A DNA stretch of 8,086 nt. Origin: Gammaproteobacteria bacterium (GTDB lineage Bacteria > Pseudomonadota > Gammaproteobacteria > GRL18). The stretch is from assembly GCA_023144715.1 (NCBI GenBank), contig JAGLFC010000060.1, positions 1 to 8,086 on the forward strand, written 5' to 3'. The notes under the pieces were generated by a model, which saw only the letters and a program-made list of their open reading frames with translations, did not search any database and was not told the origin of the DNA. The translations under genes and the position numbers were made by a program. Below are positions 5,813-8,086 of the stretch, in pieces (within the stretch, counting starts at the first letter, position 1; each line of letters starts with the position of its first letter).

Positions 5813-7447
5813 TTAGATGGGAGGTTTTTGATAAGTGGATGGCACTAAAATAGTATCACATAAAAATTGTTTATCATCTTTGTAAGGATAGTCCAGTGTA
5901 TAGTGTAAACCACGGCTTTCTTTACGTTGTATGGCACTATCGATAATCAATTCAGCCACAATGGCTAAATTTCTTAATTCAATTAAGTCATTATTGATAT
6001 GATATTGTCGATAATAATCATCAATTTCACGACGCAATAATTTTACTCGTTGTTTTGCTAAGGATAAACGTTTATTTTTACGTACAATACCGACATAATT
6101 CCACATAAAAAGACGCAATTCATCCCAGTTATGCGTGACAACGACACCTTCTTCTGAACCTGTTACGCGACTATTATCCCATTGAGGAATATTTTTATGA
6201 TGCTGGGTATTAGGCAGTTGAGCTAAGATTTTTTTGGCACTCGCCTGAGCAAATACAAGACATTCTAAAAGAGAATTACTCGCCATACGATTGGCACCAT
6301 GTAACCCTGTAAAAGCGGTTTCACCAAGGGCAAATAAATGTTTTAAATCTGTTTGTCCATCCAAATTGGTCATAATACCCCCACAGGTATAATGAGCTGC
6401 TGGAACAACTGGAATAGGTTCACGAGTAATATCAATACCAAACGACAGACAACGCTTATAGATAGTAGGAAAATGCTCTTTAATAAAAGCCTCAGGCTTG
6501 TGAGAAATATCAAGATGCACATAATCTGAGCCTGTGCGCTTCATTTCATAATCAATGGCCTGTGCCACAATATCTCGTGGTGCAAGCTCTTCACGCGCAT
6601 CAAATTTGTGCATAAAAGGCGTGCCATCGGGTAATTTTAATTGGGCACCTTCACCCCGTAGAGCTTCTGATATTAAAAATGACTTAGCCTTAGGATGATA
6701 AAGGCAAGTAGGATGAAATTGATTAAATTCCATATTAGCAACACGACATCCGGCACGCCATGCCATGGCAATACCATCTCCGGTCGAACTGTCGGGATTA
6801 CTGGTGTATAAATAAACTTTACTGGCACCTCCGGTTGCCAGTACCGTAAATTTGGCCGGTACTTCCATAACCTGATTGGTTTGAGTATCTAATAAATAAA
6901 TACCAACACATTGTTTTGCGTTCTGCGGAGATAATATGAGATCAACGGCAAGATGGTGTTCAAATAATTTGATCTCAGGTTTATTTTTTACCTGAGATAA
7001 AAGGCCTTCTGAGAGTGCCTTTCCTGTGGCGTCAGCAGCATGTATTACTCTGCGTCTGCTATGACCGCCTTCACGTGTAAGATGATATTCATCACTATCA
7101 TCTTCACGGGAAAAATTAACACCCTTATCAATAACCCATTGAATGGCTTCTTTACCGTGTTCAATGGCAAATTTAACGCTATCCTGATGACACAAACCTG
7201 CACCGGCATTTAAAGTATCTCTGATATGATGCTCAATTGTATCTTTATCTTCATCTAATACCGCTGCGATTCCGCCCTGAGCATAGAGGGTTGAACCCTC
7301 CAGGATTGGACCTTTTGATATAAGTGCTATTTTAGGTTTTTCAGTTAAGCTGGAATCAGATTGAATTTGATCGGCTAATTCAAGCGCTATAGTAAGACCG
7401 GCGGCACCTGTACCTATAATGACGGCATCAAAACACTCAGTATTCAT
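5813..7447 (-). CDS. nadB: L-aspartate oxidase NadB
   Basis: NadB oxidises L-aspartate to iminoaspartate with FAD, the first step of de novo NAD synthesis; NadA then makes quinolinate. From the ATG at 7447 the protein has 544 residues (E. coli 540). The FAD-binding GxGxxG is G12/G14/G17, followed by GSTLYAQGGIAAV, HLTREGGHSRRR, the long HPTCLYHPKA to SEALRGEGA block, HYTCGGIM and GLHGANRMASNSLLE. Residues H245, R291, H352 and R387 fall one position after the known E. coli active-site H244, R290, H351 and R386. The frame extends five codons further to a TTG at 7462, but that TTG has no Shine-Dalgarno and the family starts at MNT, so I take the ATG. The ATG itself has only a weak AAGAA upstream. 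No convincing promoter was found. It is divergent from rpoE, as in many gammaproteobacteria. Confidence 0.96.
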   Translation of the reverse strand: MNTECFDAVIIGTGAAGLTIALELADQIQSDSSLTEKPKIALISKGPILEGSTLYAQGGIAAVLDEDKDTIEHHIRDTLNAGAGLCHQDSVKFAIEHGKEAIQWVIDKGVNFSREDDSDEYHLTREGGHSRRRVIHAADATGKALSEGLLSQVKNKPEIKLFEHHLAVDLILSPQNAKQCVGIYLLDTQTNQVMEVPAKFTVLATGGASKVYLYTSNPDSSTGDGIAMAWRAGCRVANMEFNQFHPTCLYHPKAKSFLISEALRGEGAQLKLPDGTPFMHKFDAREELAPRDIVAQAIDYEMKRTGSDYVHLDISHKPEAFIKEHFPTIYKRCLSFGIDITREPIPVVPAAHYTCGGIMTNLDGQTDLKHLFALGETAFTGLHGANRMASNSLLECLVFAQASAKKILAQLPNTQHHKNIPQWDNSRVTGSEEGVVVTHNWDELRLFMWNYVGIVRKNKRLSLAKQRVKLLRREIDDYYRQYHINNDLIELRNLAIVAELIIDSAIQRKESRGLHYTLDYPYKDDKQFLCDTILVPSTYQKPPI

Positions 7448-7609
7448 AAAATTCTTATTCAAATTAATTTATAGACATTATGCACAATAATATAGACTAA
7501 ACCTACTGTACTAAAGTGATAAAGGCAGCTTTATTAGACTAGAAGTATTTGACTGTTTTAGTGGGTAATGTGTCAATAAATATAAATTAATAATAGAGTC
7601 CAATATCAA

Positions 7610-7637
7610 TGAACTTTTTGTATCTGTTTGTGTCTTA
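7610..7637 (+). promoter_or_regulatory. Candidate sigma-E promoter driving rpoE
   Basis: TGAACTT (7610-7616) matches the sigma-E -35 consensus GGAACTT at 6/7. After a 15 bp spacer, GTCTTA (7632-7637) matches the -10 form GTCTAA at 5/6. In E. coli rpoE is known to be transcribed from its own sigma-E promoter, so the location upstream of rpoE adds weight. Start of transcription would be near 7644, giving a leader of about 160 nt. Confidence 0.6.
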
Positions 7638-7692
7638 AATCTCATGAAGGGAAACTATTCATTTGTAACCATAATTGAAATTTTAGTGCTTT

Positions 7693-7707
7693 GTTTATTT
7701 AATAAAC
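7693..7707. repeat. Short AT-rich palindrome in the rpoE leader, first copy
   Basis: GTTTATT and AATAAAC are exact inverted copies around a single T. A related perfect 12-bp palindrome, TTTATTAATAAA, lies at 7768-7779. Both fall in the presumed rpoE leader. The composition is so AT-rich that chance is a fair explanation. Confidence 0.3.
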
Positions 7708-7767
7708 TATCGAGCGTATAAGGCTATTATTTTCACTGACTATTTTATGTTAGTATTAGTCCGATAA

Positions 7768-7779
7768 TTTATTAATAAA
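7768..7779. repeat. Short AT-rich palindrome in the rpoE leader, second copy
   Basis: TTTATTAATAAA is a perfect 12-bp palindrome ending 24 bp before the rpoE ATG, and is the same motif as at 7693-7707 minus the central T. It could weakly affect leader folding, but nothing in the sequence shows that it does. Confidence 0.3.
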
Positions 7780-7803
7780 CTTCAATGAAGTGATGGTAAA
7801 CAA

Positions 7804-8086
7804 ATGAGCGATAATCAATCGCAAAATAAAATTGATCTGGAGATAGTAAAAAGGGTACAACGAGGCGATAAAAGTGCATTTGATCTTTTAGTGATAAAAT
7901 ATCAACACAAATTAGCTCAGCTGGTTTTACCCTATGTTCATGACAGAGATGATGTACTGGATGTGGTGCAGGAGTCATTTATTAAAGCGTACAAAGCATT
8001 ACCAAGATTCAGAGGGGATAGTGCTTTTTACACATGGCTTTATCGAATTGCTATCAATACGTCAAAAAATTATTTAACTGCACAAA
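7804..8086 (+). CDS. rpoE: RNA polymerase sigma-E factor RpoE (5' part, runs off window)
   Basis: The first 94 codons of an ECF sigma factor are present and the frame is open to the window end; roughly half of the usual ~190 residues. The visible part is the N terminus and region 2, which binds core polymerase and the -10 element. RVQRGDKSAFDLLVIKYQHKL, split here as RVQRGDKSAFD and LLVIKYQHKL, is close to E. coli RVQKGDQKAFNLLVVRYQHKV. DVVQESFIKAYKAL, FRGDSAFYTWLYRIA and NTSKNYL are almost identical to E. coli RpoE. Sigma-E governs the envelope stress response and is normally held by the anti-sigma RseA, encoded next in many gammaproteobacteria but outside this window. ATG at 7804 matches the MS N terminus of E. 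coli RpoE; the Shine-Dalgarno is weak (GTGATGG). It is divergent from nadB. Confidence 0.95.
   Translation, partial: MSDNQSQNKIDLEIVKRVQRGDKSAFDLLVIKYQHKLAQLVLPYVHDRDDVLDVVQESFIKAYKALPRFRGDSAFYTWLYRIAINTSKNYLTAQ

Larger units (their letters stand above)
7448..7803. other. Divergent nadB-rpoE intergenic region (356 bp)
   Basis: This is the only gene-free stretch over 300 bases. It must contain promoters for both flanking genes. I can support one sigma-E-like promoter (7610-7637) and two short AT palindromes. A TTGACT at 7549-7554 matches a -35 but has no good -10 at the right distance. No established gene, RNA gene or strong terminator was recognised. Plus-strand ATGs at 7644, 7747 and 7785 open only very short ORFs (25, 6 and 2 codons). 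Confidence 0.8.

Noticed and set aside
7493..7541. Two copies of TAGACTA about four helical turns apart upstream of nadB, considered as regulator half-sites
   Set aside because: Only seven bases are shared, the first bases differ around them, and chance repeats of this size are common in AT-rich DNA.
7772..7978. 68-codon minus-strand ORF overlapping the start of rpoE
   Set aside because: Antisense to the strongly conserved RpoE region 2; no family resemblance.

Overview
The window looks like a chromosomal segment of an AT-rich gammaproteobacterium. The strongest clues are the divergent nadB / rpoE pair, the close resemblance of the partial RpoE to the enterobacterial sigma-E protein, and the resemblance of the CysZ-, SelO- and NadB-type proteins to their gammaproteobacterial counterparts. 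The genus cannot be read from the sequence alone. Coding density is high, most starts have a recognisable Shine-Dalgarno, and no tRNA, rRNA, insertion sequence or CRISPR array is visible.

Left edge (1-937, minus strand): a DpnM/Dam-type adenine methyltransferase gene overlaps by one base (TAATG) a second minus-strand ORF that runs off the left edge. This block is visibly more AT-rich than the rest and has the layout of a type II restriction-modification operon. The methylase is clearly recognisable. Its partner is represented by only 28 codons and I do not recognise it. It is the best candidate in the window for something undescribed.

Middle (938-5769): a 191 bp divergent promoter region separates the methylase from a cardiolipin synthase gene on the plus strand. 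The cls gene converges on a minus-strand pair, queF then cysZ in transcription order: a queuosine-pathway nitrile reductase and an EI24/CysZ-type membrane protein, 30 bp apart. Divergent from queF is a plus-strand pair: a single-domain rhodanese and selO, a pseudokinase-fold protein adenylyltransferase, 32 bp apart. The region between queF and the rhodanese gene holds a good sigma-70 promoter. Its -35 and spacer lie inside a near-perfect 11-bp inverted repeat, which also reads as a leftward intrinsic terminator.

Right side (5813-8086): nadB (L-aspartate oxidase, NAD biosynthesis) on the minus strand and the 5' part of rpoE (sigma-E) on the plus strand diverge from a 356 bp non-coding region. 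That region contains a plausible sigma-E-type promoter, which would allow rpoE to activate itself, and a long AT-rich rpoE leader with a possible 25-codon ORF.

Most of the window is housekeeping: membrane lipid synthesis, tRNA modification, NAD synthesis, redox/AMPylation and envelope stress. The accessory content is the restriction-modification-like block at the left edge. No function is inferred to join all the genes together.
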